A DNA stretch of 64,000 nt from Nageia nagi (taxonomy: Eukaryota > Pinophyta), in NCBI GenBank assembly GCA_050084985.1, contig JBITNC010000001.1:173414001-173478000 (forward strand). The letters run 5' to 3'. How positions within the stretch are numbered: position 1 is the first letter of the stretch; every line of letters starts with the position of its first letter. The notes beneath the pieces are model-generated. The model was not told the origin of the DNA. It saw only the letters and a list, made by a program, of their open reading frames with translations, and did not search any database. Both the position numbers and the translations under genes were made by a program. Shown in pieces: positions 11,991 to 22,765 of the stretch.

Positions 11991-12004
11991 GATTTACTAC
12001 TATG
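11987..12004 (+). repeat. hAT 3' terminal inverted repeat (right border)
   Basis: Reverse complement of 4117-4134 and close to the 5' repeat at 8049-8066. It is the last sequence shared by both arms. Confidence 0.85.
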
Positions 12005-14639
12005 TTTATGAGTGCTTTTTTCTCTGATTATTAAGTATCTACAACTTCGTATAGTCTTCTTGAATAGCTGTTAGGAGGAAAACGATTTATTAACTTTGAG
12101 GCTGCCCTTGAATGCAATGGGAAATGTAAAAGGGACCTTATATGAGCTGGTTGTTTCCGATACCAAAAGATAAAATGGTTATTTGTTGAAACCTTAAAGA
12201 AAAGTCTTGATGCATTCAGCTGCAGACAAGTTCATACATCATGCGGTTTGACGGTTCAATTTTGTTGTTAGTCCTGGTTGTAGAGACATGTAGTTATGAG
12301 ACATAGCAATGTAATACAAAATCTTTAGATCATGTTAGGCATAATTGTTTGATGATGCGGGAGAGATGTTGTTAAATGCTTTCACAATTTGAATTTGAGC
12401 ACAACTTGTGTAGCTTATTGTAATAATATAAAATCTTCAGATCATGTTAGACATGATTTCTTGATGATTCATATGGAGCTGCTGTTATATGTTTTTACAC
12501 TTCGAATTTGAGAACTTATGTTGCTTAGTAATTCTATGATTTGGTGATTGTTATAAATCATATTAAAGAATTATCTTGTATTTTGATCCAAGTCTACTTT
12601 TTGTACTTGTTTTTATTTTGTCTTTTAAAAAATCCTAAGGATTTATTCAAATATAATCTAGCCTAATTGAAGGCTTAATATCTAAACATTAGGTTGAATT
12701 GATGTTGACTTATGATAAGGTCACTGAAGATTGCCTTGTTGGTTATGTAACTTATGTTAAAAGCTATAATGAATGTTGATATCTAAGATGCATTATTAGC
12801 TTCTTGTCATACGAAGGTGGAAGTGTTGGTATAGATTGTTGATTAAATGGGAGAGTCATGTGCTTGTTACACTATAAGTTTAACCAAATTGAAGGGGAGT
12901 GTTAAAACGGTTAGTATGCAATATGGTAAACAAATTACTACGAAACAGCATGATTATTTATAGACACAATCCTAGAATGTATCTAAATAGAAGTCATTTT
13001 AGCGGAACAGTGAGTATATCTTAACTTCAACAGCCATGATATTGAATGCCCAATCAAGAACACAAGGACAATAGCTCAAGTTCAGAAGAAATTAAACATG
13101 GCTGCATGCCTTGGACTTCATTGAATACTAAGTAGATCTCAAGAGTTGACTTGGCTCTGGGAAAATTTCTTGTCATATGCTCAATAACTAGAAATGCAAA
13201 AATATAATCAATTTTTTTGAATAATGCTCGTCTTTTTAATACTTGCCAAGTATTTCCAGTTTAAACAAGTTCTGCTGATTTTGTGTTAATTTTTTTGGCA
13301 GTTCATTTTCTTTAAAATAAAAAATCTAGTTTACTGACACATTTAATTGCCAATTTTGCTATCTGTTTATCTATATATATATATATCTGTGTGCGCACAT
13401 CTTTTAACACTCTCCAAGCATTTTCAGCTTAGACGAGTCTGTGTTGAGTTTGTATTTTTTCACCCTTCTGTTCGAAACAAAGCAAACTTCCAAGCTTTTT
13501 GCCCTGTTCCTGAATGCTTTTTGCCCTTCTATTATATACATCAAAACTAAAGCAAACCTTCAAACTTTTTTGCCCTTGTTTTCTGATTGAATGCACTGTA
13601 CCTGTTTCACCCTTGCACACTCAAATACTCGTGTATCTCTATGTGTGTAATAAAGTATTTTTTTCAAACCAAAGCAAATCTCCAAGCTTTTTTTCCATTA
13701 TATATACATGTATATTTCTAAACTAAACCAAGCATCCAAACTTTTTTGTCCTTCTGTTTGGACGGAATGCACAATACCTGGTAACTATTGTAAAAGGCAT
13801 GCTGAATTTTCTTTGTAACGAGTGTTTTATGAAGTATGAAGTGAGCCGCAACTTTTTGTGATGAATGCCTTTTGATGGCATGTATATGTAAAGGAGGAAA
13901 ATTTAAAGTCCTCTCTTCCAGCGTGGATAACAGATTTGCAAACCTGAAAGTTCTGGCTATTGGTTATTAGGAATGGGTCATTGAAATTTTGAATTTAAAA
14001 ACGAATTTGAAACATTTCGTAAGCCCGAGATTCTGTTCCACTTATATATTATGCTTCCATTCTAGGCTTCTCAAAGCAGACCCATCAATCAGCTTACTCA
14101 TTTATTTAACCATGGCTAGGCGCATAATCAGAGATGAGTGCATTTGGTATGAGGAGATGAACCATTATTATGGATGAAATATTCTTTTCATTTGTTTCTT
14201 AGTTAACTAGGTGAAGTATTCTGAGCATCACTGGGAGAATATCGATGGATAGCCCTTACTATATGGTGAAATATTTGAATCCTTCCAATAGTAATTCAGA
14301 ATTGTTTTCCAGAATAATAAAACTTTAATCAGTATGGTAAGTAAACATTTTTGTGGAGTTCTTTTGATGTCACAACTTCATTTCTGGGTGTTGTTAGTAC
14401 CACCAATGTTGACAAGAAGTTATTTCCAATTTTGTAGCTGTCCAAAACCTGTCAAAACATATTTGTCATCTTTCAGAGGCAATAACTTTTGCTACAAAGA
14501 TCCATATTGTGCAAATGATATGTTCTTGGATAGATCTCCAAAAGGCTTTCCAACGATAGGTTACATGACGATATTTGGATCAGATTCGATCTATTTGTAG
14601 GCTCTGCACTAAACCGTATTTGGCTAAAAATGTAGTTGT

Positions 14640-15000
14640 GTGACTGTAATCATAGCAGTCTGTTTTTGCATTGTTGTTGTGACTGTGGAAGGCTGTAACT
14701 GTAGCTGAAGGTACCTGTTGAAGCCTTTTGTTGCACAACGACTGTATCTGGATGGTGACAGTAGAAGCGTATGACATTAATAGCTGGAAGGTGACTGTAG
14801 AAGGTTGTATACTGACTGGGTGGTGACTGTAGAAGGCTGCTGTGTGCTGGCTGGGTGATGATCGTAGAAGGCTGTTGTGGTTGTACTGTAGCTGTTATTA
14901 TAGTTGTAGCAGTTAGTTTATTGTAATTGTAACGGCTGCTGTAACTGTAGAAAGTTGTAACTGTAGTAAAAAGAAGTCCAAAAGACAATCTAAAAAGATA
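14640..15000. repeat. Degenerate GTAGAAGGCTG / GTAACTGTAG minisatellite
   Basis: Units such as GTGACTGTAGAAGGCTG and TAACTGTAG recur with spacing of about 20-40 bases and many variants. A minus-strand reading frame here (14650-15057) is rich in Tyr, Ser and Gln because of the repeat and is not called as a gene. Confidence 0.55.
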
Positions 15001-16366
15001 GAGAACGGCAAAGGACAAAGGCAAACCAAAAGACAGACTTGGTATGTGGAAGGTCAAGAGTTTGATTGGACTGTTATTAATGTCCTTTTTGACACCTTTT
15101 CATGGGTAATGAGTGATTGTGATCTCTTGGTAATGGTTTTTTCCCACATTGGAGTTTTTCAACTATAAATCTTGGTGTTCTCATTGTGTGAATGTTTTGT
15201 TAATTGTACTGTTATTTTTACTGTAGTTAGTTACATCTGCATTGAATATACATAATCCTTTCAACTGTAAATCTTTAATTCTGAGAATAGTCATGGTTTG
15301 GCTATTATTATGGATCAAATAGCCTTCCAAAATGGTGGAACTGAAGCAGGTAAAAGTCGTTCAGGCCCTACAGAGGTAGTTTGATGAACTTGTTTGGAAT
15401 CCTATGCCATCAATGGGAAGCATTCTCCAATCCTCCTACTGGTGCAGTGGTGGATCAACTTGGAAATGAGCAAGAATGCTGAGCTGGGGCAAGCCAAAAT
15501 TTTACCCTTAGAAGTTGAAATCAAATTTAAAATTTCATGTATGAAGATCAACCATATGTAGGAGAAAAGAATGATCGTCTAACACAACTTGGAAACATAA
15601 CACACAGGATGAGCTGTTGGAACATATGCGGCATGAATTTAAATTTTTTTGTTAGAACTTGCGTCAAATGATGCTAAAAGGTGTGACTTGGCATGCCAGT
15701 TATCAATTTTAGGTTTTGTTGTTGGAGGTACAGAGCTGTATACGTAACCCACAAAGATCCATGCCCATGAGACATGTCTGAGATCCATAAATATTACATG
15801 TTGCAGAAATGTTGCAATTAAATTATTAATATTAATTTTTGGAAAAATCTCTGCAAATTACCAATATAATTGATATTTGGACTTACCCACTGTGATCCCT
15901 CATCATGATACAAAGGGTTGGATGTGTATTGTAGATTCATCACCAATTAACTGCTGTTTGTGTTCTCAAATGCAGGATATGAATTTAGTTGTACTTAAGA
16001 AACAAGAGCTTGAAATCGAAATGCGAACTTTAGCGGCAAGGGTGGTTTTGTATTTATGCTTTATCTTTGATATTTCTGCACATCTGCTTTACTGTCTAAA
16101 GTTAGCAGATGGTGATTTAGCAGGACTTGCATTGCCTGTATATGTGTGTGGGTACGGTGATGTTGTAGGTAAATAAGACAATTGTTATTGCATGCATGTG
16201 CATTTTCTAGACCATGATTGAACTTCTGGGAGAAGAGTTGCTGAAGAATATAAGACTGCTTCTACATTTCAAAACTGTTGACCAAGATTGTCCGCTTGCT
16301 ACTGAGGCTTCTTTCATGTGAGACTGTTGAAGAAAAATTTGAGGACAGGATGAGGAGATGATTGGA

Positions 16367-16436
16367 ATAAATCTTAAATAGAGTTTTATTGTCATTTTTA
16401 CATAAATCTTAAATAGAGTTTTATTGTCATTTTTAC
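16367..16436. repeat. 35-bp tandem duplication
   Basis: ATAAATCTTAAATAGAGTTT begins two adjacent 35-base units at 16367 and 16402, with no visible difference. Confidence 0.85.
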
Positions 16437-19268
16437 TTGAAAGAGGCGCTTCAATGTTGAGAAAAAGCCTATGAAAAAGAAAAAAACTCTGGAAAAAACA
16501 GGAATCTGAACATTTATTATTGCTTTGAATTGAAGCAAGCCTTCATAGAATTATAGCTGGATGTGACTGCATGGGACTACAAATATGGACTGTAGCTGTA
16601 TGTGGAAGGACAAAGAAATAAATAAAGAAAGAAAAATGTATTAATGTCCACAAGTGATCAAAAGTGATCAACAAGAGTAGAGTGTACAAAAATAATGGAA
16701 TACCCAACAAAAACCTTAATAGGGCCCACTCTAAGATGAGAGTACAAATAACATAAAGCAAAAAGATCAAATATAGAGGGGATTAAAAGCCCTAAATGAT
16801 GTAGGAAGTGTAACATTAACATTAGGGCAATAACTACAAGTCATCTCTCTTGGGAGGGCGTGTGAGTTCTCTCCACCCCGAGGGCAAGATCTTGTTGGAC
16901 ATTGTGGGTTGTGTATGACGTACTATTGTTGGAGAAGAGGATGTGATTTGTCGAGTCCTCAATGGCTTATGTTCATCTTGAAGGGATCTCTTGGTATGGC
17001 ATGTTACTATCGGGTGGTTGTTTCACTATCTCTTGTAGGCATTCTTGAAGGAGGATGTCTATAAGAAAGATGTAATTCAACAGATCTCTATCGGGTGTCG
17101 TGTGCAAGATAGAAGGCACTTTTGTAGAAGGGAGACCTCTCGGATGTAAGGAGCTAGGCATTGTTGATCAGTGTATTGGAAGAAAGTGGATAGTGAACCG
17201 TGAGTGTCTCATAAGAGACAATGGTAACGGCCTTGGATCTCATAGTAGCCTGAGTACTAAAAGTTGAACTGATCTTTGGACTCAAGTTTCCAATGAGCAC
17301 AAGCAACAAACTTGTAAATCTCGAGCAAGATGCTGATCCATCTTTATCCCCAATTGAAAGGAACAAAATTGAAACTGTTTTGAGGTACAATGTCAAACCA
17401 AGAGGTAGGTGCAAACTCATGTATCCCAGGCATAGGATCAGTCCTTCATCGCTCTAACAAAGTGTCATGAATAATGCTCCAAGATGATTAATTAATTAGG
17501 AAGATGTTGAGATAGTTAATAGTCTATACTCTATATATTAGTTTGTACATTAGTGAAATGTTTTGAAAACTATTGTGGGGTTATAGTTTCCAGTATAGGA
17601 ATATGATAACAAAATTAATTGCACTATTATGAGTTTGTAGGTGAAGATAATAAACATTTGTGCTTTTGATTTTTTTTTCTTGGTGGTATTAGAAAGGCTC
17701 AATGGTGTTGATGCACAATTTTACATTTTTCTGTGCCTTCGCTTTATTCTTCATAATTTGGTTTATATCTTTCTTGTCTAAAAGTTAAAATGAATAACAC
17801 AACATACATGCCATGGACATTTTTGTAGATGAAACTCACCTTTGGCTATCTTTACAAAAAAGTATGAATTACTGATTGAAAATATCAAAAGAATTGGGAA
17901 ATAGTTAATATTATTCGCAACAAAAGCTCAGAACTCTATCAAAATATGCTTACTGTTTTTTCATTAATTTTAGATTTACACAGTTCCTTATGGGACATGC
18001 ACTTGGCTTGGACTAGTGAAAGGTGGAACATCATTAAAAGCTATAAAATCTGGGTTATTTGTGTGTAACTATTTCAACAAATAGATCACACATCAACACA
18101 ATTCCCTTTCTCAAAAATAATCAGTCTATTACTGCACCATAATAGTTTGTTGTATTTAATGCTAATAAGAAGACCAGCCTTATTCTCCTGTAGGACAGAC
18201 TGTATAGGCAAGTAAATTATCAGTAATGGAAGATTGTTTGTGATTTCTATTGGGCTAAATACTGTGGTAATTAGAATGATTTTTAACTACAAGAAAGTTT
18301 CAAATTATAACCTTCAAATTATTGTGCCAAATATAGATTTGAATTATTTTCTTACTCTTTCATTCATCTTATTTCAAATCTGACTCTTTATGTTTGAACC
18401 TTTTGCAGAGCTATTGAAGACAGGTCTGCTTGTTGCAGATTCTATTTTAATCCATGTTTTGCAAATCAAGGCATTTATTGCTCCCAAGAGATAATCTTAC
18501 TCATGTTGAAATAAATTATAAATCATTCAAAGTTCTCTACTCTGCGTTCAAGACTATGACATGATGAATACAAGCAAATTGATCATGTTACTATATCTTG
18601 GAATGGGTTAAGAATATTGTGACCGTTTTCATAGAATGGTTGGAGTGATGTAATTCTTTCTTACAGGCAGCTTTAGGACAATAATGGTGGGAATGCTTAG
18701 CTGTTTTCTGGCTTTCCTATTTCACTTAATGATGCACTGCTTCTTCAAGAATGCTTGTTGGTGTTTACTTCTTTCATCTTTGTATGAGTTGGTGCGTAAT
18801 TAACAATATTGAGAATGGATGCATAAATTCCCGACTCGGATCATGCTGAAAATTTCCGACTTGGATCATGCTGAAAATTTCTGAGATAATTTCATTTGTT
18901 AGTTTAATCTTCTGCAGTTGCTTAGGTGACATGTGGAGTTTAGGATTGCTTGCTTCATGTCTTCCATTGAGAGCGTTTGGGTTGCTACATTTATTAGATG
19001 CGTTGGTTTCTACTTTAAACTAGGTTAAAGCTATTGATTTCAACGAGTGTCAAAAATCATTTGAACTGCACATCTAATGTGGGAGCTATAGTATTTATGT
19101 TCAGCATCCGCCAAGGAATGGAGACTGTTTTGCATGATCTTGTGTTTATGTTATAGAAATTTAAGTTACTAAACAACACTCTTAAGACATTTCATGCAAC
19201 TTTTTAACAGTAGTTTTTGCTTTGTTGCTTGTCTATGTAAAGGAACAGTATAAATCATAACGATATAA

Positions 19269-19520
19269 TTTCTTTATTGGCAATGCTTTACATGCGAGGC
19301 ACAATATGTTTTATTAAAAGCACAAACTACATGGAAGAATAAGTCAAACATGAAAATAGTATTGTATTGAATCTTTATGCCATACAATACGAAGTTTCTT
19401 TATTGACAATGCCTTATACGAGAGGCACAATGTGTTTTATTAAAAGTGCAAACTACATATACATGGAAGTATAAGTCAAGAATGAAAATAGTATTGTATT
19501 GAATATTTATGCTGTACAAT
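19269..19520. repeat. Tandem duplication of about 125 bp
   Basis: Two adjacent copies begin TTTCTTTATTG (about 19269 and 19394) and both run through a GAGGCACAAT block and a GAAAATAGTATTGTATTGAA block. They have diverged by several substitutions and a small insertion. They lie downstream of the UBP22-like gene. Confidence 0.8.
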
Positions 19521-19809
19521 ACAAAGGGAAAAGTACTTAAAAGAAATCTTGAAAACACACAAGGAATGAATTTGTACCAAATTTTCTATTGCTTGTATTA
19601 AATTCTCCACGCACATGTCTTCTTCTTGCCCATTTGTTAATTACCCAAATTGCTCGACTCAGCTGATGCTGATCATATTCATTTTATTTGATTGCATGAA
19701 ATGACTGTTTCAAAGTATCCCTTTCAGTAGCTTCCTACAATGGCTCTAGTGCTGCAAGTAGATGTAAAATTAAGGCCTTGCATTTCCTTTCAGAAGTTAA
19801 AACTTACGA

Positions 19810-22622
19810 TTATTTGGTCTCATAATGAAAGGTTTTCTGAATATAGTATAACATGTAGCCTTGAGAAGCCCTAACCACTTCCTCACTGACTTGATTTATC
19901 CATGCATCATCGCATTTATACCATTTTCCACCTGATCTCAAGAAAGCAACATAATGACCTGAATCCATATTTCCAGAATGAGTCACTACAGCGAAAAGAT
20001 CAAATTTAGATGACATTTTTTCAGAAACTGCCGGTATCTCATCATCATTCTCTACAGACAAAGTTCTATTGCCATATCTCAATCTAACAATGGACGAAGA
20101 CATATATGGAGTCATATCCAAACTGAAAGGAAATTGCATGTAGCGATCAACCTTCTTTGTGGTTTGCTGGGTAGTTGAGTGCTCGAATCTCTTGATATGA
20201 AAAGACAACACCAATGGCAACTTCTTTACAGACATCTGTTTAATGGATTCTTGTTGTCTCTTACAATGTATACAATAGATTTTTTCATTCGAGCCAAGTC
20301 TCTCAGGCCTCGTGAACTTATCTAAACAACCGAGAAGAGTTGACATTCCAGTCACACGGCCTTTGTGGAACAGGTCACCTCTTAAATTGGCACAATCTGA
20401 ATCCGGAGGAATTTTTTTCCGTACAATGCTTCGTTCCAAATCCAAGGATAGATCCAAGCAAGGGTCATAAGTAGTTGAAGTGGAGTTGCAGATGGTACAT
20501 GTAACATCTGATCTAAGAACTCCTGAGAAGACTTTGTGAACAATGCATCTACATTGTGCGCTACCTGCATTGCTGCAATTAGAGATGTGTCAGTTTCTCA
20601 ATTATAGTAGGATGGTATTTTTTTAATTAAATAATAATTTTTATTGAAACGGATATGCAAAACTGGACAAAGAAATGATCTTCAATTAGAGAAAATCAAA
20701 TGATGATATAAATACAGGGGATGAAAGAAGTTAGAAAATGCTGATTACTAAGAAGGTGCTGCATCCATATACCCGTGGAGCAATCAATTTATTATTTATA
20801 GACCAGTGTAGGACACAACTTGCAAGAAAAAAAACACATGTCAAAACGGCATGAAGAAGGTCAAGAAATTTGGGGAATTTAGAGGATCTATGTATGTGGC
20901 ATGAAGGTGGTCAAGAAATGGCCTATAGCCTGACGAATTGATTTTATTGATTGAGCATTCTCTTTAAACATTGTGGCACCACTTCCAATTCGTGATGACC
21001 GGGGCAACTACTCCTATGCTACTTGAACTGCAGATTGCTTTATGACAATGCACCTTCCTTGAAAATCCCTGTCAAGAATGACCTGATGGTGGCCGTATTC
21101 GGTGGTTTAGTTGAACTGCTATTGGGGGATACTATTTAGGGAAATACATGCACTGCCAAAGAAAGAATGAAATAAATTTCGTATATAGAGGATTACAAAG
21201 AAGGAATGAGGGAGCCTTTATCTATATCATTATTTATATCCTTTTCGGTAAATACGGTATATTTTTAACACTTGTCATCAATAATCATGCGTAATGAAAA
21301 CAGGAAACAAGCAGCTGGTTTTACAAGTCTCAACTTTTTTTATTCTTCTTGTTTTAAAACAATTAAAGGTGGATGGAGATGCAAAGCTAATTGAGGTTTG
21401 CATAAGCAATAAGGAAACTTCACCATTGTGACTGTATGCCCTTAGTCGAAGCTGTTGCATGGTTGGCATGAATTCCATCAACGGCAGAAATAAAGAAGTC
21501 GTGTGCATCATGCTGCTCGTACCCTGCAAAATTCCCCGCATGTTGCCACCAACTGCATTGAGGATAACATCATTCATGTTACGAAACACGCATTTCAACA
21601 AACATTCTGCAAGGGGGTCTCTTTCATAATAACAACATTCATACAAATTTCAACAAACATTCTGCAAGGGGGTCTCTTTCATAACAACAATATTAATAAA
21701 GCACTAAACATCAATAATATCTAATCTAGTTTTGGTTAACTGCATACCTGTAAAGAAACCGTGCAGGGCTATAGGGACTCCGAGCCCCAGAAAAGGAGGC
21801 CGAGAATATATCATCCATATCGCAACTTATGCACCCATTATGCTGCTGACAAAATGCACGGTTATGACGATCACTGAGGAAATAATTTCTCAGAGGAGGA
21901 GTGTGCAGAAGGGCCTGCAGCACGCAATTCATGAAGCACGTATTGCCCAAATTATTCAACCCCCTTAATCCCCAAGGCCGAAAATCCTCATCACTCCCAC
22001 TCTCTCGACAAGTCAATCTTGTGGCCCTTTGCCGAATAAGACTCTTCTCTGCATTACTTGGCACCCAAGACCTATATTCAACAATTCTCCTCCTCTTTTT
22101 GCATCCCCATTTCAGTCCATTCAACCCACTGTTAACGATTTCTCCATCCCTCTCGCCGCCCATTTGCTCTCTTTTTAGCATACTATTGTTTTTGTCATCA
22201 TGATGCTGTGGAGTTGGAGCTATTGCTCTTTTGGTGGAGCAGAGAACCAGTGTGTCAAAATCAGGGTCGTAGACCTGGTCATTGCAGGCACCGCAGTAAA
22301 GCTCTGCTCTGTCCAAATCCACAGAGATGTTATGAGATGGTTTCCTGTTGTGGCTATGGAGATGGGCATTGCAGTGGATGTCTGCACAGATGAGACATGC
22401 ATATAATCTTCTTTTTCCACTGGTTTTACCGCATGCGATGCAGGTGGGCACTTGTTGTATTGTTTCATCCTTTCCTGATGTTACGCTCCATGAGAATCCT
22501 GACTGCAACGACAGGCATTTCTGCACAACTCTGAAGCCCCTGAGACCCTGTCTCGATTTGTAGTCCAGGAGGTGCTGGCATGCCCTGTAGGCTTCTTCTC
22601 TGCTCTTCTTCTTCTTCAACAT
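19810..22622 (-). CDS. UBP22: Ubiquitin-specific protease, UBP22/USP22 type (SAGA deubiquitinase)
   Basis: Cysteine protease that removes ubiquitin, in this family from histone H2B within the nuclear SAGA deubiquitinating module. Inferred exons on the minus strand are 22622-21748, 21552-21424 and 20572-19810; introns are GT..AG and the joined frame is 589 codons with stop. Residues about 13-125 form a ZnF-UBP finger (CQHL, then CIACGKTSGKRRLYACLIC, then HCNAHLHSH). The catalytic core starts with the Cys box GLNNLGNTCFMN (C229). Exon 2 holds YEQHDAHDFF, the family QQDAHEF block with substitutions. Exon 3 has paired zinc-ribbon motifs (CTIC and CIHC), the His box (SGHYVAF, H541) and CDDAW (D556/D557). 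The first in-frame ATG is 22622; the upstream reading has no in-frame ATG. Length and domain order fit plant UBP22. No frame damage is seen, unlike everything around it. Confidence 0.92.
21592..21700. repeat. 55-bp tandem duplication inside UBP22 intron 1
   Basis: ATTTCAACAAACATTCTGCA starts at 21592 and again at 21647, both followed by AGGGGGTCTCTTTCATAA. It occupies much of the 195-base intron between exons 1 and 2. Confidence 0.85.
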
Positions 22623-22747
22623 TCTTTCTTCTTGATCCTTGTCCCGAATGGCCTCCCTCCAAAGAGGCACGTAATGAGGGAATGATATTTTTCTCCTGTT
22701 GCTAGACTGAGATGTGAAAGGGGGCGCTAAAGCAAAGGGAAATACCA

Positions 22748-22765
22748 CTACTCTCCTGTATACAT
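22748..22765 (-). promoter_or_regulatory. Short upstream ORF before UBP22-like start
   Basis: An ATG at 22765 opens a five-codon frame ending TAG at 22748, about 125 bases before the chosen start. If it lies in the transcript leader it could lower translation of the main frame. The transcription start is unknown, so this is suggestive only. Confidence 0.35.

Larger units (their letters stand above)
4117..12004. repeat. Giant palindrome: head-to-head hAT transposon dimer
   Basis: Left-arm and right-arm positions sum to about 16120, so the symmetry axis is near 8060. Each arm is about 3.93 kb, from 4117-8045 and 8075-12004. Reading frames in one arm recur almost base for base in the other. The differences I found are four: a T at 8034 against the mirrored base, an extra C in the run at 7596-7600, one fewer A at 6726-6731, and one fewer C near 6156. 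The unpaired centre is 29 bases (8046-8074). Homology stops on both sides at the same 18-base terminus, the hAT 3' terminal repeat, which ties the palindrome border to the transposon end. Flanking DNA on the two sides is unrelated. Confidence 0.93.
8049..12004 (+). mobile_element. hAT transposon, right copy (complete, potentially autonomous)
   Basis: 3956-bp element with an 18-base terminal inverted repeat (8049-8066 and 11987-12004, 15 of 18 positions agreeing), GC-rich ACTCG subterminal repeats at both ends, a leader with its own intron, and an open transposase gene. This organisation is typical of plant hAT elements. The usual 8-bp target duplication is not seen: 8041-8048 is TTGGCAAC and 12005-12012 is TTTATGAG. 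This fits origin by inverted duplication rather than simple insertion. Because the transposase frame is intact, this copy could be autonomous; that is inference. Confidence 0.9.
12005..19809. other. Intergenic, no complete gene recognised
   Basis: About 7.8 kb without a convincing gene. Minor items seen are: degenerate repeats with AAGCAAACTTCCAAGCTTTTT-like units at 13430-13760, a short TA run near 13371-13387, a GTAGAAGGCTG minisatellite at 14640-15000, an exon-like stretch at 15976-16047, a 35-bp tandem duplication at 16367-16436, an unidentified minus-strand reading stretch at 16973-17420, a 25-bp doublet at 18826-18885 and a roughly 125-bp tandem duplication at 19269-19520. None identifies a gene. 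Confidence 0.5.

Noticed and set aside
4109-12012. 8-bp target-site duplication around the hAT dimer
   Set aside because: GTTGCATA (left) and TTTATGAG (right) do not match, and the sequences at the axis do not match either.
21901-22563. Several plus-strand frames of 60-100 codons
   Set aside because: All are antisense to exon 1 of the UBP22-like gene, including its zinc finger.
22623-22748. Longer UBP22 N-terminus starting at 22748
   Set aside because: The codon there is GTG, not ATG; the first in-frame ATG is at 22622, which still leaves the zinc finger complete.
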